A DNA stretch of 64,000 bases, taken from positions 1-64,000 of the forward strand of contig NZ_JAQGKF010000009.1 of NCBI RefSeq assembly GCF_028290205.1, given 5' to 3'. The DNA is from Enterovirga sp. Lineage in GTDB: Bacteria > Pseudomonadota > Alphaproteobacteria > Rhizobiales > Beijerinckiaceae. Below, piece by piece: positions 43,692 through 53,549 of this stretch; position 1 is the stretch's first letter; the number at the start of each line of letters is the position of its first letter. A program made the translations under genes and the position numbers. The notes below the pieces were generated by a model. It saw only the letters and a list, made by a program, of their open reading frames with translations, was not told where the DNA came from and did no database searches.

Positions 43692-45068
43692 TCAGTTCCC
43701 GAGCGCGTGCAGGATGCGCGCCCAGCTCCGCGTGCCTTTGTGGAAGCTGGACAGGTCGTATTTCTCATTCGGCGAGTGCACGCGGTCGTCGTCGAGCGCG
43801 AAGCCGACCAGCAGCGTGTCGATGCCGAGCGTGGTCTTGAAGTCGGTCACGATGGGGATGGAGCCCCCGGCCCCGATCAGCACCGGCTCGCGGCCCCACT
43901 CGGCGGCGAGCGCCTGACGGGCCTTGTCAAGGGCCGGGAGATCGTAGGGGAGCCGGATCGCCCGGGAGGTGCCGAAGCGGGTGATCTCGACGGAGCAATC
44001 GGCCGGGATGCGGGCCTGCACGAAGCTCTCGAAGGCGGCCGCGATGGCCTCGGGATCCTGCTCGCCGACCAGCCGGAAGGAGATCTTGCAGGAGGCCTCG
44101 CCGGCGATGACGGTCTTGGACCCCTCCCCCGTATAGCCGCCGATGATGCCGTTCACGTCGCAGGTCGGACGCGACTGGATCTGCTCGATCAGGGTGCGGT
44201 CGGTCTCGCCGGCCGGCACGCCGAGCCCGATCTGGCCCAGGAACTCCTGCGGCGTCAGGTTCAGTGATTGCCATTGGGCCAGGATCTCGGGCGGGGTTTC
44301 CGGCACCCCGTCATAGAAGCCCGGCAGCGTGATGCGGCCGTTCTCGTCGTGCAGGTCGGCGATGATGCGGGCCAGGACCCGGATCGGGTTGCGGGCGGCA
44401 CCGCCGAAGGTCCCCGAATGGAGGTCGCGGTCCGCCGCCCTCACCTTGATCTCGCGGTAGACGAGGCCGCGCAGCGAGGTGGTGATGGCGGGCGTGCTCC
44501 GGTCCCACATGCCCGTGTCGCAGACCAGGACGACATCCGCCTTGAGCTCGTCCTTGTTGGCGGCCAGCCATTCGGGCAGCCCCTTGGAGCCGTTCTCCTC
44601 GGCGCCCTCGATCAGGACGGTGATGCCGACCGGCAGCCCGCCCTCGGTGGCCTTCCAGGCCCGGCAGGCCTCCAGGAAGGTCATCACCTGCCCCTTGTCG
44701 TCGCAGGCGCCCCGGGCCCGGATCACCTGGCGATCCCCGTCCAGCGTCGCCATGGAGGGCTCGAAGGGCGGCACCTCCCAGAGGTCGAGCGGGTCCACGG
44801 GCTGGACGTCGTAATGGCCGTAGAAGAGGACGTGCGGCGCCCCGGGCTTCGGCAGGTGGCCGACGACCACGGGATGAAACGAGGTCTCGCGCACGGAAGC
44901 CTCGAAACCCATCGCCTCGAGGTCGCCCCGGATCCACTCGGCGGCGCGCCGGCACTCGCCCGCATAGGCGGGGTCGGTCGAGATCGACGGAATGCGCAGC
45001 CAGGCGAAGAGCCGCTCGAGCGAGTTGCCGAGATCGGTGTCGATGTCGCCCAAAACCCTGTCGATCAT
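43692..45068 (-). CDS. M20-family metallopeptidase, dipeptidase-like
   Basis: 458 residues from ATG 45068; the track start adds 79 residues. Metal-site elements: YGHYDVQPVDP, GACDDKGQVMTFLEA, EGAEENGSKGL, and VCDTGMW; the dimerisation lid has RDLHSGTFGGAARNP, and SIPIVTDFKTTLG lies near the C-terminus. These match the ArgE/DapE/CPG2 group of di-zinc peptidases, and the overall pattern is of the cytosolic dipeptidase (CNDP-like) subfamily. It lies between the mini-porin and a signalling operon, with no evident pathway partner. Substrate is unknown. Confidence 0.88.
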   Translation of the reverse strand: MIDRVLGDIDTDLGNSLERLFAWLRIPSISTDPAYAGECRRAAEWIRGDLEAMGFEASVRETSFHPVVVGHLPKPGAPHVLFYGHYDVQPVDPLDLWEVPPFEPSMATLDGDRQVIRARGACDDKGQVMTFLEACRAWKATEGGLPVGITVLIEGAEENGSKGLPEWLAANKDELKADVVLVCDTGMWDRSTPAITTSLRGLVYREIKVRAADRDLHSGTFGGAARNPIRVLARIIADLHDENGRITLPGFYDGVPETPPEILAQWQSLNLTPQEFLGQIGLGVPAGETDRTLIEQIQSRPTCDVNGIIGGYTGEGSKTVIAGEASCKISFRLVGEQDPEAIAAAFESFVQARIPADCSVEITRFGTSRAIRLPYDLPALDKARQALAAEWGREPVLIGAGGSIPIVTDFKTTLGIDTLLVGFALDDDRVHSPNEKYDLSSFHKGTRSWARILHALGN

Positions 45069-45162
45069 GCTCGGCGTCCTAAGGTGGCAAGCGAGGTCTA
45101 GCGTCTCGGACGGCGCTTGCAACGGGCGCGGCCGGCCCGCGGCCTCCGTCGCGACCCGGCGC

Positions 45163-45888
45163 TCAGCGCTCGCGCCCGTCCGGCGAGAACAGGTAGCCGG
45201 CGCCCCGCACGGTCTGAATGATGGTCGGCTGGCTCGGATTGGGTTCGATCTTGCGCCGGATGCGGGTGATGCGGACGTCGATGGCCCGATCGAAGGCGTC
45301 GTCATCGCGGGCGCTCGCGAGGTCCAGCAGGCGCTCGCGCGACAGCACGCGCTGAGGATGGTCGGCGAAGGCCTTGAGGAGATTGTATTCGGACGCGGTC
45401 AGCGGATGCGTGGCCTGGTGCTCGTCGCGCAGCACGTGGGCGTCGAGATCGAGCCACTTCGTGCCGAACCGGACGGTGCGGTTCGGCGGGCGGCCGGGGG
45501 TCGTCTCGGCGGGGGCGGCGGCGCTCCGGCGCAAGACGGACCGGATGCGGGCCACGAGTTCGCGCAATTCGCAGGGCTTCGCCAGGTAATCGTCCGCACC
45601 GAGTTCGAGCCCCACCACGCGGTCGATCGGGCTCGCCGTGGCGGTCAGCATGATGACCGGGGTGGGATGGCGACGCTTCAGGTCGCGCACGATGGACAGC
45701 CCGTCCTCTTCCGGCATGTTCAGGTCGAGCACGATGAGATCGGGCCGGGTGCCCTCGATCTCCCGGCGCAGGCTCTGGCCGCCGTCGCACAGGGTCACAG
45801 CGAAGCCGTGCATCTTGAGGTAGTCGCCGACCATCTCGCGGGCGGGCGCCTCGTCATCGACCACGAAGATGCGGGGCAGCGCCGTCAT
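45163..45888 (-). CDS. OmpR-family response regulator
   Basis: 241 residues from ATG 45888. Receiver domain IFVVDDEAPAREMVGDYLKMHG with phosphoacceptor Asp55 (DLIVLDLNMP), MLTATAS and Lys104 (YLAKPCELREL). The C-terminal winged helix follows: HPLTASEYNLLKAFADHPQRVLSRERLLDLASARD ... VDVRITRIRRKIEPNPSQPTIIQTVRGAGYLF. It binds DNA when phosphorylated. One base separates it from the kinase gene upstream, so it is the output of the three-gene cascade. Target genes cannot be seen. Confidence 0.95.
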   Translation of the reverse strand: MTALPRIFVVDDEAPAREMVGDYLKMHGFAVTLCDGGQSLRREIEGTRPDLIVLDLNMPEEDGLSIVRDLKRRHPTPVIMLTATASPIDRVVGLELGADDYLAKPCELRELVARIRSVLRRSAAAPAETTPGRPPNRTVRFGTKWLDLDAHVLRDEHQATHPLTASEYNLLKAFADHPQRVLSRERLLDLASARDDDAFDRAIDVRITRIRRKIEPNPSQPTIIQTVRGAGYLFSPDGRER

Positions 45889-45889
45889 G

Positions 45890-47629
45890 TCAGCCGAGGC
45901 CTCTCGGGATCCGGATCGTGAAGGCGGCGCCGCCATCCTGGCTGGCCCCGACTGTGATCTGGCCTTTGTGGAGGTCCACGATGCGCTTCGCAATCGACAG
46001 GCCGAGCCCGGTCGAGCTCTCGCCCGCCGTCGGCTTGGCCGAGAGCCGCTGGAAACGGCCGAAGACGCGGGCCACGTCCTCCGGCAGCAATCCCGGGCCC
46101 GTGTCCTCGACCCGGATGACGGCGCTCTCGCCCTCCTCGGCCAGCACGACCCGCACCGCCCCGCCCTGCGGCGTGTACTTGATCGCGTTGGAGACCAGGT
46201 TGTCGATCGCCTCCCAGATCCGGTCGTGGTCGCAGCAGGCCGTGAGCCAATCGGGCCCGGCGATCGTGAGCTCGTGCTCCTTGCGCTCGGCGAGGGGCCG
46301 GTTGGCCTCCACCACATCGTTGGCGATCAGCATCAGGTCGAACGGGTCGCGCCGGACCGAGATGTCGAGCGCGTCGTTCATCGCGTCCGCGATCAGGCTG
46401 TCCACCATGGCCGTGAGCCGCCGCGCGGATTCGCGGACATGGCCCACCTGGGCCTGCACCGGCGCGACCGAGATGGGCTCCATGGCGAGGAGGTCGAGCA
46501 GCATCTCGGACCGGCCCATGATCACGCCCAGCGGGTTCTTGAGGTCGTGCGCGATCGTGCCGAGGATCTCGCTCTTGAACCGATTGGCGCGGCGGAGCTC
46601 GGCCGATTGCGCGGCGAGCCGGCGGTTGGCGGTCCGCAACTCGGCGGTGCGGCGCGCCACCCGCTCCTCCAAGCGCACATTCGCGTCGCCGAGCTGCTGG
46701 TAGAGAATCACATTGTCGAAGGCGACCGCGAGACGCGAGCAGAACACCTCGACCAGGGTGCGGTTGGTGTCCGACAGGTCCTTGGCAGCCTCCAGCAGCA
46801 CCACGACCTCGCGGCCGCTGCCGGTCCGCAGGTAGAGCACCGAACGTCGGTCCAGGAAATCGTGGCAGCGCCGCTCGAACGCCTGGCGGACCGCCTCCTT
46901 GAGGTCGCCGTTCAACTCCGCGCCCATCTCGCCGACGAATTGCCGGTAGCAGCCGGAGCCGGCCAGCACAGACACGTGCTCGTCACTGCGGCCGTCGTCG
47001 CGGAGCACCAGAATGCCGGCACATTCGACCTCGAGCAGCGAGGCGAGCTGGGTCAGCACGCCTTCGGCCAGGCGCTGCATCGAGTGCAGGTCGAACAGCG
47101 CGGAGGCGGCCTCGATGATGATCTCGAGCCCGCGCCGGGTCTCGACCATCCGGTGCAGCTGCTGGTAGCCGCGCAGCGCCGCCGTCAGGCTCGTGAAGAG
47201 CTTGTCGGCCGTGAGCTCGGTCTTCGCCTTGTAGTCGTTGATGTCGTAATCGACGATGACGCTGCGCTCGGGGGCCTGACCCGGCTGGCCGGTCCGCAGA
47301 ATGATCCGGACCGTGTCGTTCTTCAGGTCGTTGCGGATGTAGTCGACGAGTTCGAGCCCGGCGGCCTCGCTCTCCATCACGACGTCGAGCAGCACCACCG
47401 CCGTGTCGGGATGGGCCGCCAGCAGGTCCCGCCCCTCGCGGGCCGAATAGGCCGAGAGCAGATCGAGCTTCGAGCCGGCGAGCTGGTAGTCGTAGAGCGC
47501 GAACCGCGTGCCTTCGTGAACCGCCGGATCGTCGTCGATGATCGCGACCTTCCAGCCCGGCCCGGTCCGGGCCGGGGACGCGTCCGGCTCGTCCTCGATC
47601 AGATCGATGAAGTCGTCAGGATCCGACAT
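45890..47629 (-). CDS. REC-DUF3369-histidine kinase
   Basis: 579 residues without membrane helices. Receiver domain about residues 25-150 (VAIIDDDPAVHEG; Asp82 in VVLLDVVM; lysine in INDYKAKTELT), then the DUF3369 GAF-like region (about 150-310), a coiled coil (EERVARRTAELRTANRRLAAQSAELRR), the H-box TIAHDLKNPLGVI (His361) and an HATPase (NLVSNAIKYTP; VEDTGPGLLPEDVARVFGRF; STGLGLSIAKRI). It can both receive a phosphoryl group from the upstream kinase and donate one to the downstream regulator, so it reads as the middle relay. Its 5' end overlaps the upstream kinase gene by 14 bases. Confidence 0.93.
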   Translation of the reverse strand: MSDPDDFIDLIEDEPDASPARTGPGWKVAIIDDDPAVHEGTRFALYDYQLAGSKLDLLSAYSAREGRDLLAAHPDTAVVLLDVVMESEAAGLELVDYIRNDLKNDTVRIILRTGQPGQAPERSVIVDYDINDYKAKTELTADKLFTSLTAALRGYQQLHRMVETRRGLEIIIEAASALFDLHSMQRLAEGVLTQLASLLEVECAGILVLRDDGRSDEHVSVLAGSGCYRQFVGEMGAELNGDLKEAVRQAFERRCHDFLDRRSVLYLRTGSGREVVVLLEAAKDLSDTNRTLVEVFCSRLAVAFDNVILYQQLGDANVRLEERVARRTAELRTANRRLAAQSAELRRANRFKSEILGTIAHDLKNPLGVIMGRSEMLLDLLAMEPISVAPVQAQVGHVRESARRLTAMVDSLIADAMNDALDISVRRDPFDLMLIANDVVEANRPLAERKEHELTIAGPDWLTACCDHDRIWEAIDNLVSNAIKYTPQGGAVRVVLAEEGESAVIRVEDTGPGLLPEDVARVFGRFQRLSAKPTAGESSTGLGLSIAKRIVDLHKGQITVGASQDGGAAFTIRIPRGLG

Positions 47630-49676
47630 GCAGCGTCTCGGCCTCGCGCGCGGCGGCGGGTGGCCCGGGCTTCTCGACCTCGCCGGGCGCGCGGAGGGGC
47701 ACCGCGAGGAGGAAGCTCGTGCCGGAGCCGGGCGCCGAGGAGAGGACGATACGGCCCCCGAGCTGCTGCGTCACCAGATTGTAGACGATGTGCAGGCCGA
47801 GCCCCGTGCCGCCCGAGCCGCGCCGGGTGGTGAAGAAGGGGTCGAAGGCGTGGCGCTGGACGTCCTCGCTCATGCCGCGCCCGTCGTCCCGGAAGACCAG
47901 CCGCACCTGGGCCGGGCCGCTGATGCGGGCCACGATCGAGATCGTGCCCTCCTGCCCGTCCGGGAAGGCGTGGTGGACCGCGTTCAGGAGCAGGTTGGTG
48001 AGGACCTGCCCGAACGGTCCCGGGAAGCTGTCCATGACGATGCCGTCCGGGATGTCGACCATGAGCTTGATCCGGGAGGAGCGAAGGATGGGCCGCAGGC
48101 TCGCCATGATCTGCATCGTGGCGGGGCCGAGGTCGAACGTGCGGCGCTCGGCATGGCTGCGGTCAACCGCGACCTGCTTGAATGACTGGATCAGTTCGGC
48201 CGCCCGCTGCAGGTTCGCGACGAGCTGCGAGGCCGCCACCCGGGTGCCCTGGATGAACTCGTCCAGCCGGGAGCGCCGGATCTGGCCGGATTGGATGTCG
48301 GCCGCGAAGGCCTCGCTCCGGTTGACCAGGGTCGAGGCGACCGTGAGGCTGATCCCCACCGGGTTGTTCACCTCGTGCGCCACCCCGGCCACGAGGCTGC
48401 CCAGCGCGGCGAGCTTCTCCGCCTCGATCAGAGTGGTCTGCATCTCGCGCATCTCGGCCAGCGTGGCCTCGGCCTTCTCCTTGGCGCTGCGCAGGTCCTC
48501 GTCGGTCTTCCGCTTAGCGATGGCGTTTTCGCGGAAGACGTCGACCGCGCGGGCCATTTCGCCGACCTCGTCCATGGCCCCGAGCCCGGCGATGCGGCGG
48601 TCGAACTCGCCCGACATGATGGCGGTCATATCGGCCCGCAACTGCCCGAGCGGGACGCTGATGCTCTGGCCGACGGCGATGCCCATCAGGGCGACCAGCG
48701 CCACGAACGCGATGGCCAGCACGGCGAGCTTCACCGCGACGTCCTCGAGCGTGCGGTCGAACCGGGTCTGGGCCGAGCGCTCCAGGTCCTGGATGCCGGC
48801 CCGCATGCCGTCGATCGCGTTCGACATGTCATTGGCGTTGCCATCGACGGCCTCGCGCAGCAGCCGGCTCTGGGCCGTGAACCAGCCCCCCAGCACGTTG
48901 ATCCCCTCCTCGAAGGTCTCGGCCTTGCCGGCCAGCTCGTCGAGGGCGCGGCGCTGGGCCGGGTCCCGGGCCAACGCGATCAGGTCCGGCGCGGCCTGCC
49001 GGATCGCCGCCGCGCCGGTCTTGGCCTCCTGGGCCGAGCCGGAGGAACCCGACAGGTAGAACGCGTTCGCGGCCAGGATCATGGCGTTGTAGGCTTCGCG
49101 CGAAGCCCCGAGCGCCGCCCAAATCTGGACGTTGGGGTCCGAACTCGCCCCCGAGATCGAACCGTACAGGTTGGCCATGTCCCGGGCCGTGTCGACGATC
49201 TTGGTCTCGTAGGCGAGCGAGATCGCCGCCCGGGTGTCGCGCAGCTCATCGAACCCGGCGAGCAGCCGTTCGGTGATGGCGGTGAGGTTCTTGGCCGGCT
49301 CGGCGATCAGCTGGTCCAGCCGGGCCTGGACCCGCAGGCGGCTGACGAGCTGCTCGCGCAGGTCGACGATGCGCTCGAGCACGGCCGGGTCGGTCTGGGC
49401 GAAGTAGCGGTGGATCAGGCTTTGCAGGCGCTCGGCATCGGCGCCGAGCGAGGACAGAAATCGCTCGGACTGGCGAACCCTGCGGAGGTCGGACCAGGAA
49501 TCCCCGAGAACCTGGGCGCCGTTCCAGATCAGCCCAAGCAGGATCAACGCCAAGGCCGAGTTCAGCACCGCGATGGCCAGGATGCGCCAGCGGATCGGCG
49601 TTCGGCGCACGGCGCCGTCGAACCCCGAGCGGTGCTCCGGGCCGGGGACGGGCGGCTGGTCGGCTCTGTCGGTCAT
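47616..49676 (-). CDS. Membrane-bound HAMP sensor histidine kinase
   Basis: 686 residues. Membrane helix near 30-53, a long periplasmic helical sensor (about 55-312), second helix 315-337 (LAVLAIAFVALVALMGIAVG), HAMP 338-390, coiled coil, H-box AGVAHEVNNPVGISL (His434) and an HATPase with NLLLNAVHHAF, DDGRGMSEDVQRHAFDPFFTT and GGTGLGLHIVYNLV. The VAHEVNNP H-box belongs to the HPK4-like class. It heads the operon and should report an envelope or periplasmic signal to the REC-DUF3369 kinase. Ligand not identifiable. Confidence 0.93.
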   Translation of the reverse strand: MTDRADQPPVPGPEHRSGFDGAVRRTPIRWRILAIAVLNSALALILLGLIWNGAQVLGDSWSDLRRVRQSERFLSSLGADAERLQSLIHRYFAQTDPAVLERIVDLREQLVSRLRVQARLDQLIAEPAKNLTAITERLLAGFDELRDTRAAISLAYETKIVDTARDMANLYGSISGASSDPNVQIWAALGASREAYNAMILAANAFYLSGSSGSAQEAKTGAAAIRQAAPDLIALARDPAQRRALDELAGKAETFEEGINVLGGWFTAQSRLLREAVDGNANDMSNAIDGMRAGIQDLERSAQTRFDRTLEDVAVKLAVLAIAFVALVALMGIAVGQSISVPLGQLRADMTAIMSGEFDRRIAGLGAMDEVGEMARAVDVFRENAIAKRKTDEDLRSAKEKAEATLAEMREMQTTLIEAEKLAALGSLVAGVAHEVNNPVGISLTVASTLVNRSEAFAADIQSGQIRRSRLDEFIQGTRVAASQLVANLQRAAELIQSFKQVAVDRSHAERRTFDLGPATMQIMASLRPILRSSRIKLMVDIPDGIVMDSFPGPFGQVLTNLLLNAVHHAFPDGQEGTISIVARISGPAQVRLVFRDDGRGMSEDVQRHAFDPFFTTRRGSGGTGLGLHIVYNLVTQQLGGRIVLSSAPGSGTSFLLAVPLRAPGEVEKPGPPAAAREAETLHVGS

Positions 49677-49945
49677 GCGTGGCCGCGGCTCCCCGTCAGC
49701 CCTGCCGCGAGCCGCAATCCGTCTCGGCTGTGCTCAGGTTCGGCGACACGCTGCGCCCCTCCGCGGAGTGCCCGGGCTTCGCCCACCCGGCCGGCGACCC
49801 GTGGCCCGGCTCTTCGCCGGGGAGCCACCGCATCCCGGGAACGGGGTCTCGAGGTGGAAGAGGGTGCAGGCGTCCGGTTTCCTGCCGATGTCGAGGGGGC
49901 GGGCGATGTTTCGGAGACGTGTCGCGGGGCGCCGAGGCGAGCGCG
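49677..49945. other. Intergenic region, no gene seen
   Basis: About 269 GC-rich bases between the start of the sensor kinase gene and the end of the ligase-like gene, both on the minus strand. It should hold the promoter of the three-gene signalling operon. I find no convincing -35/-10, tRNA or small ORF with coding bias. Confidence 0.35.
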
Positions 49946-51232
49946 TCACGTCGGCGGCTGCGGCCGGGGCCCGGCGGCCTGGAGCGAACGCGGGGCGCCC
50001 GCCGGCCGCTCTCCGGCCGGCGCGGCAGCTTTGCGGCCGAAGCTCAGCGCCTTGGGCCGCTTGGTCCGAAACTGGCCGCGCTCGGCGGCAACGAAGACGA
50101 GAGCCACGACGGCGACCGCGGCCGGCCACCACGTCTCGCCCCGATCCAGGCCCGAGAGCGTCAGCGCGAGCCCCGTGGCGAAGGCGGCGACGAGGCCCGG
50201 CAGCAAGGGGCCGAAATGCCCGGCCGCGGCCCGGATCCAGGCCCAGAGCGCGAAGGCGGCCGCCCCGACGCCGACGATGCCGAGATCGTACCACAGCACC
50301 AGCGCGGGCGTGCCGACGGGTCCGCCGGCAAGGGAATGCGTCACCCCGCGCCGAAAGCTGCCGAGGCCGTGGCCGGTGAGGAGCCGGGCGGGGTCCTGCA
50401 GGATGGCGGTGCGCCAGCCCTCCATCGCCGCCGCCCATTGTGGAAACCGGCCGGCGGCGGCCCCATGCAGGCCGAGCACCACCAGGAGGGGAGCCAGCAG
50501 CAACGCAAGGGCCAGCAGCAGGGCTGCCCCGTCCGCGCCGCGGCGCCCGAGTAGCTGCACCAGCCCGTACAGCACGGCCCCGGCCGCGAAGCTGAGCGCA
50601 GCCGCAGGTTCGGGCCCGAGCGCGGCCGCGACCGCGACGGCGGCCGCGAGACCGATCGCCTGCCCGTCGCGCCCTCGCGACCGCAGCCAGGCGATCGCCG
50701 GCCAAGCGTACAGCACGAGCACGCACACGCCGCGCTCGAGGTAGCGGTCCGCCTCGCCCTCCGGTGGCGAATCGTCGAAGGCCGCCAGGGCCGCCACGGC
50801 CAGCGCCGCCGCGGCCGCGCCGATGGGCGCGAGATAAAGGTTGGCCGACCTCATCCGGTCGGGCAGCGCCAGGTATCCGGCGAGGGCCACGGCCACCACC
50901 ATCAGCGTCGCGACCAGCCGCGAGGCGGTCGGACCCGGTGATGGCGTCCACAGCAGCGACAGCGTGGACCAGCCGGCCAGCACGGCCAGCGCCACAGTGA
51001 CCGGTGACGTGGCGAGCCGGGAAACATTGTCCCGCACCGGGCGCGCCGCGTCGTCCAGCGTGGCCGCCGTGCAGATGAGGGCAAGGCTGATCGCGGCCGC
51101 GATCACGAGCCCGGGTGCAGAGAGGAGGGCTCCGAACGGGAGCCCGAGCAGAAGGATCAGGAACCCGACGCGCCTGAGCAGCGCCGCCGAATCGCGGGCC
51201 GGATCGACCGCCGGGGGGGGAAGGCGCGCCAT
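49946..51232 (-). CDS. O-antigen ligase-like polytopic membrane protein
   Basis: About 428 residues with 10-12 hydrophobic segments and a Wzy_C-type loop: LLTGHGLGSFRRGVTH ... TPALVLWYDLGIVGVGAAAFALW. This parallels the HxxxL-x-x-D/E-LG-x-x-G pattern of O-antigen ligases and polymerases. Very Ala/Leu-rich; the basic tail (FRTKRPKALSFGRKAA) is cytoplasmic. Start ATG 51232 is chosen over the GTG at 51247. It is the second such protein in the window (the first at 7556), 24 kb from the polysaccharide locus. Substrate unknown. Confidence 0.7.
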   Translation of the reverse strand: MARLPPPAVDPARDSAALLRRVGFLILLLGLPFGALLSAPGLVIAAAISLALICTAATLDDAARPVRDNVSRLATSPVTVALAVLAGWSTLSLLWTPSPGPTASRLVATLMVVAVALAGYLALPDRMRSANLYLAPIGAAAAALAVAALAAFDDSPPEGEADRYLERGVCVLVLYAWPAIAWLRSRGRDGQAIGLAAAVAVAAALGPEPAAALSFAAGAVLYGLVQLLGRRGADGAALLLALALLLAPLLVVLGLHGAAAGRFPQWAAAMEGWRTAILQDPARLLTGHGLGSFRRGVTHSLAGGPVGTPALVLWYDLGIVGVGAAAFALWAWIRAAAGHFGPLLPGLVAAFATGLALTLSGLDRGETWWPAAVAVVALVFVAAERGQFRTKRPKALSFGRKAAAPAGERPAGAPRSLQAAGPRPQPPT

Positions 51233-51337
51233 CGGGATCGCGAACACGAGAGCCAGGGCCGGAGCGGCCCTGGCGCGGACTCTATCGCGGGCTCGTGAGC
51301 AGGGCTGTAGGCCCCGCGCAACACCCGCCGGAGGACG

Positions 51338-52228
51338 TCAGGCGAGCCCCCTGCCGTCGCGCAGAAAGCGCACGATGGCCGAATAGTCCTCGCCGCCGTG
51401 CCCTTCCTCCTGGAATCGCCCGTACAGCGCGGCTGCGGCCGCGCCGAGCGGCGTCGCGGCGCCAGCCGAGCGGGCCGCCTCCTGGGAGAGGCGCAGGTCC
51501 TTCAGCATCAGATCGGTCGCGAAGCCGGGCCGGTAATCCGAATTGGCCGCGCTGGTCGGGACGGGCCCCGGCACGGGGCAATGCGTGGTCAGGGCCCAGC
51601 ACGAGCCGGACGAGGTCGAGGCCACATCGAACAGGGCCTGATGCGAGAGGCCGAGCTTCTCGGCCAGCACGAAGGCCTCGGAAATGCCGATCATCGAGAT
51701 GCCGAGGATCATGTTGTTGCAGATCTTGGCCGCCTGACCCGCGCCGGCCTCGCCGCAATGCACGACCCGCCGGCCCATCTTGGCCAGGATCGGCTCGCCG
51801 CGGGCGAAGGCATCCGGGGAGCCGCCGACCATGAGCGTGAGGGTGGCGCCCTTGGCTCCGACCGTGCCGCCCGAGACGGGCGCGTCGAGCGACATCAGCC
51901 CGGCCGCCGCCGCGACCGCATGGGCGCGCCGCGCGCTGTCCACGTCGATGGTGGAACAATCGACCAGCAGCGCGCCCGCGGGCACCGCCGGAACGATCTC
52001 GGACCAGACCTGGAGCACATGCTTGCCGGCCGGCAGCATGGTGATCACGACCTCGGCCCCGGCGACCGCCTCGGAGCCGGAGCCGGCGACCGCGATGCCC
52101 GCGGCCCGGGCCGTCTCGCACAGCGCCGGCACCACGTCGAAACCGACCACCTGGTGGCCCGCCTGGACCAGATTGGCGGCCATCGGGCCGCCCATGTTGC
52201 CGAGCCCGATAAAGGCGATGGTGGTCAT
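51338..52228 (-). CDS. mmsB: 3-hydroxyisobutyrate dehydrogenase
   Basis: Oxidises 3-hydroxyisobutyrate to methylmalonate semialdehyde in valine breakdown. 296 residues: NAD-binding IAFIGLGNMGGPMAANLVQAGHQVVGFD, substrate motif LDAPVSGGTVGAKGATLTLMVGG and the catalytic lysine in GAGQAAKICNNMILG. GGGAGGA sits directly before the ATG at 52234 and six bases before the ATG at 52228, so 52228 is the likelier start. Lies 89 bases downstream of the isobutyryl-CoA dehydrogenase gene, its pathway neighbour; mmsA is 4 kb away. Confidence 0.93.
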   Translation of the reverse strand: MTTIAFIGLGNMGGPMAANLVQAGHQVVGFDVVPALCETARAAGIAVAGSGSEAVAGAEVVITMLPAGKHVLQVWSEIVPAVPAGALLVDCSTIDVDSARRAHAVAAAAGLMSLDAPVSGGTVGAKGATLTLMVGGSPDAFARGEPILAKMGRRVVHCGEAGAGQAAKICNNMILGISMIGISEAFVLAEKLGLSHQALFDVASTSSGSCWALTTHCPVPGPVPTSAANSDYRPGFATDLMLKDLRLSQEAARSAGAATPLGAAAAALYGRFQEEGHGGEDYSAIVRFLRDGRGLA

Positions 52229-52317
52229 CAACATTCCTCCCTGTTGCCGGGCTTCAAGACAGATGGCCGGCTCGGAGGCAAGACGTCGCAGCGGCGAGAC
52301 TGTGCCGGCGAGGCCCG

Positions 52318-53460
52318 TCAGCGTCCCACGAGAGCCCTGGCGATGATCACGCGCATGATCTCGTTCGTGCCTTCCAGGATCTGATGCACACGCAGGTCGC
52401 GGACGATCTTCTCGATCCCGTATTCAGCGAGATAGCCGTAGCCGCCATGCAGCTGCAGGGCCTCGTTGGCGACCTCGAACCCGACATCCGTGGCGAAGCG
52501 CTTCGCCATGGCGCAGCGCTGGGTGGTGTCCGCGTCGCCGCGGTCGTAGGCCGCCGCCGCCGCATAGAGCATCATGCGGGCCGCCTCGAGTTCCGTCGCC
52601 ATGTCGGCGAGCCGGAATTGCAGCGCCTGGAAGGCGTCGAGCCGCTGCCCGAAGGCCTTGCGCTCGCGCATGTAGCCGAGCGTCTTGTCGAGCGCGGCCT
52701 GCGCGCCGCCGAGCGAACAGGCCCCGATATTGAGCCGGCCGCCGTCGAGGCCGGCCATGGCGATCCGGAAGCCGATGCCCTCGTCACCGAGCCGGTTCGC
52801 GACCGGGACGCGGCATTCGTCGAAGACGACCTGCCGGGTGGGCTGCGCGTTCCAGCCCATCTTGCGCTCGTTCGGTCCGAAGGACAGTCCGGGCGCATCG
52901 CCGGGAACCACGAGGGTGGAGATGCCCTTCGGCCCCTCCCCGCCGGTCCGGAGCATGACGACGTAGAGGTCGGCCGCACCCGCCCCCGAGATGAACTGCT
53001 TGGAGCCGTTCAGGACGTAGTGGTCGCCGTCCAGCCGGGCCGTGGTCCGGAGCGCCGCCGCGTCCGAGCCCGAGCCAGGCTCGGTCAGGCAATAAGAGGC
53101 GAGCAGGTCCATGGTGCAGAGGCCCGGCAGCCAGCGTCCGCGCTGCTCCTCCGTGCCCCAGCGGTCGATCATCCAGGCCGACATGTTGTGGATGGAGATA
53201 TACGCCGACACGGTCGGGCAGCCGGTGGCCAGGGCCTCGAAGATCAACGCCGCATCGAGCCGGGTCAGCGCCGAGCCGCCGACATCCTCGCGGATGTAGA
53301 TGCCGCCCATGCCGAGCGCCGCGGCCTCGCGCATCACATCGACCGGAAAATGCTTCTCCTCGTCCCAGCGCAGCGCATGCGGGGCCAGCTTCTCGGCTGC
53401 GAAATCGCGGGCCATGTCGCGGATGGCGACCTGGTCCTCGGGCAGGGCAAACAGGCTCAT
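52318..53460 (-). CDS. Isobutyryl-CoA dehydrogenase (ACAD8-like)
   Basis: 380 residues of the acyl-CoA dehydrogenase family: [69 protein letters not shown], and [38 protein letters not shown]. The glutamate of ILEGT is the expected catalytic base. Overall wording matches isobutyryl-CoA dehydrogenase, and the adjacent mmsB and nearby mmsA fit valine catabolism. 2-methylbutyryl- or short-chain acyl-CoA is an alternative substrate. Confidence 0.88.
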   Translation of the reverse strand: MSLFALPEDQVAIRDMARDFAAEKLAPHALRWDEEKHFPVDVMREAAALGMGGIYIREDVGGSALTRLDAALIFEALATGCPTVSAYISIHNMSAWMIDRWGTEEQRGRWLPGLCTMDLLASYCLTEPGSGSDAAALRTTARLDGDHYVLNGSKQFISGAGAADLYVVMLRTGGEGPKGISTLVVPGDAPGLSFGPNERKMGWNAQPTRQVVFDECRVPVANRLGDEGIGFRIAMAGLDGGRLNIGACSLGGAQAALDKTLGYMRERKAFGQRLDAFQALQFRLADMATELEAARMMLYAAAAAYDRGDADTTQRCAMAKRFATDVGFEVANEALQLHGGYGYLAEYGIEKIVRDLRVHQILEGTNEIMRVIIARALVGR

Positions 53461-53549
53461 TCAGGTCTCCACGCGGGCTCGGTCGCGAGCCTCGCCTTCT
53501 CTGTCCCGGACACCCCGGCCGCAGCACCGCCCCGAGGTTCAGGGGCGCT

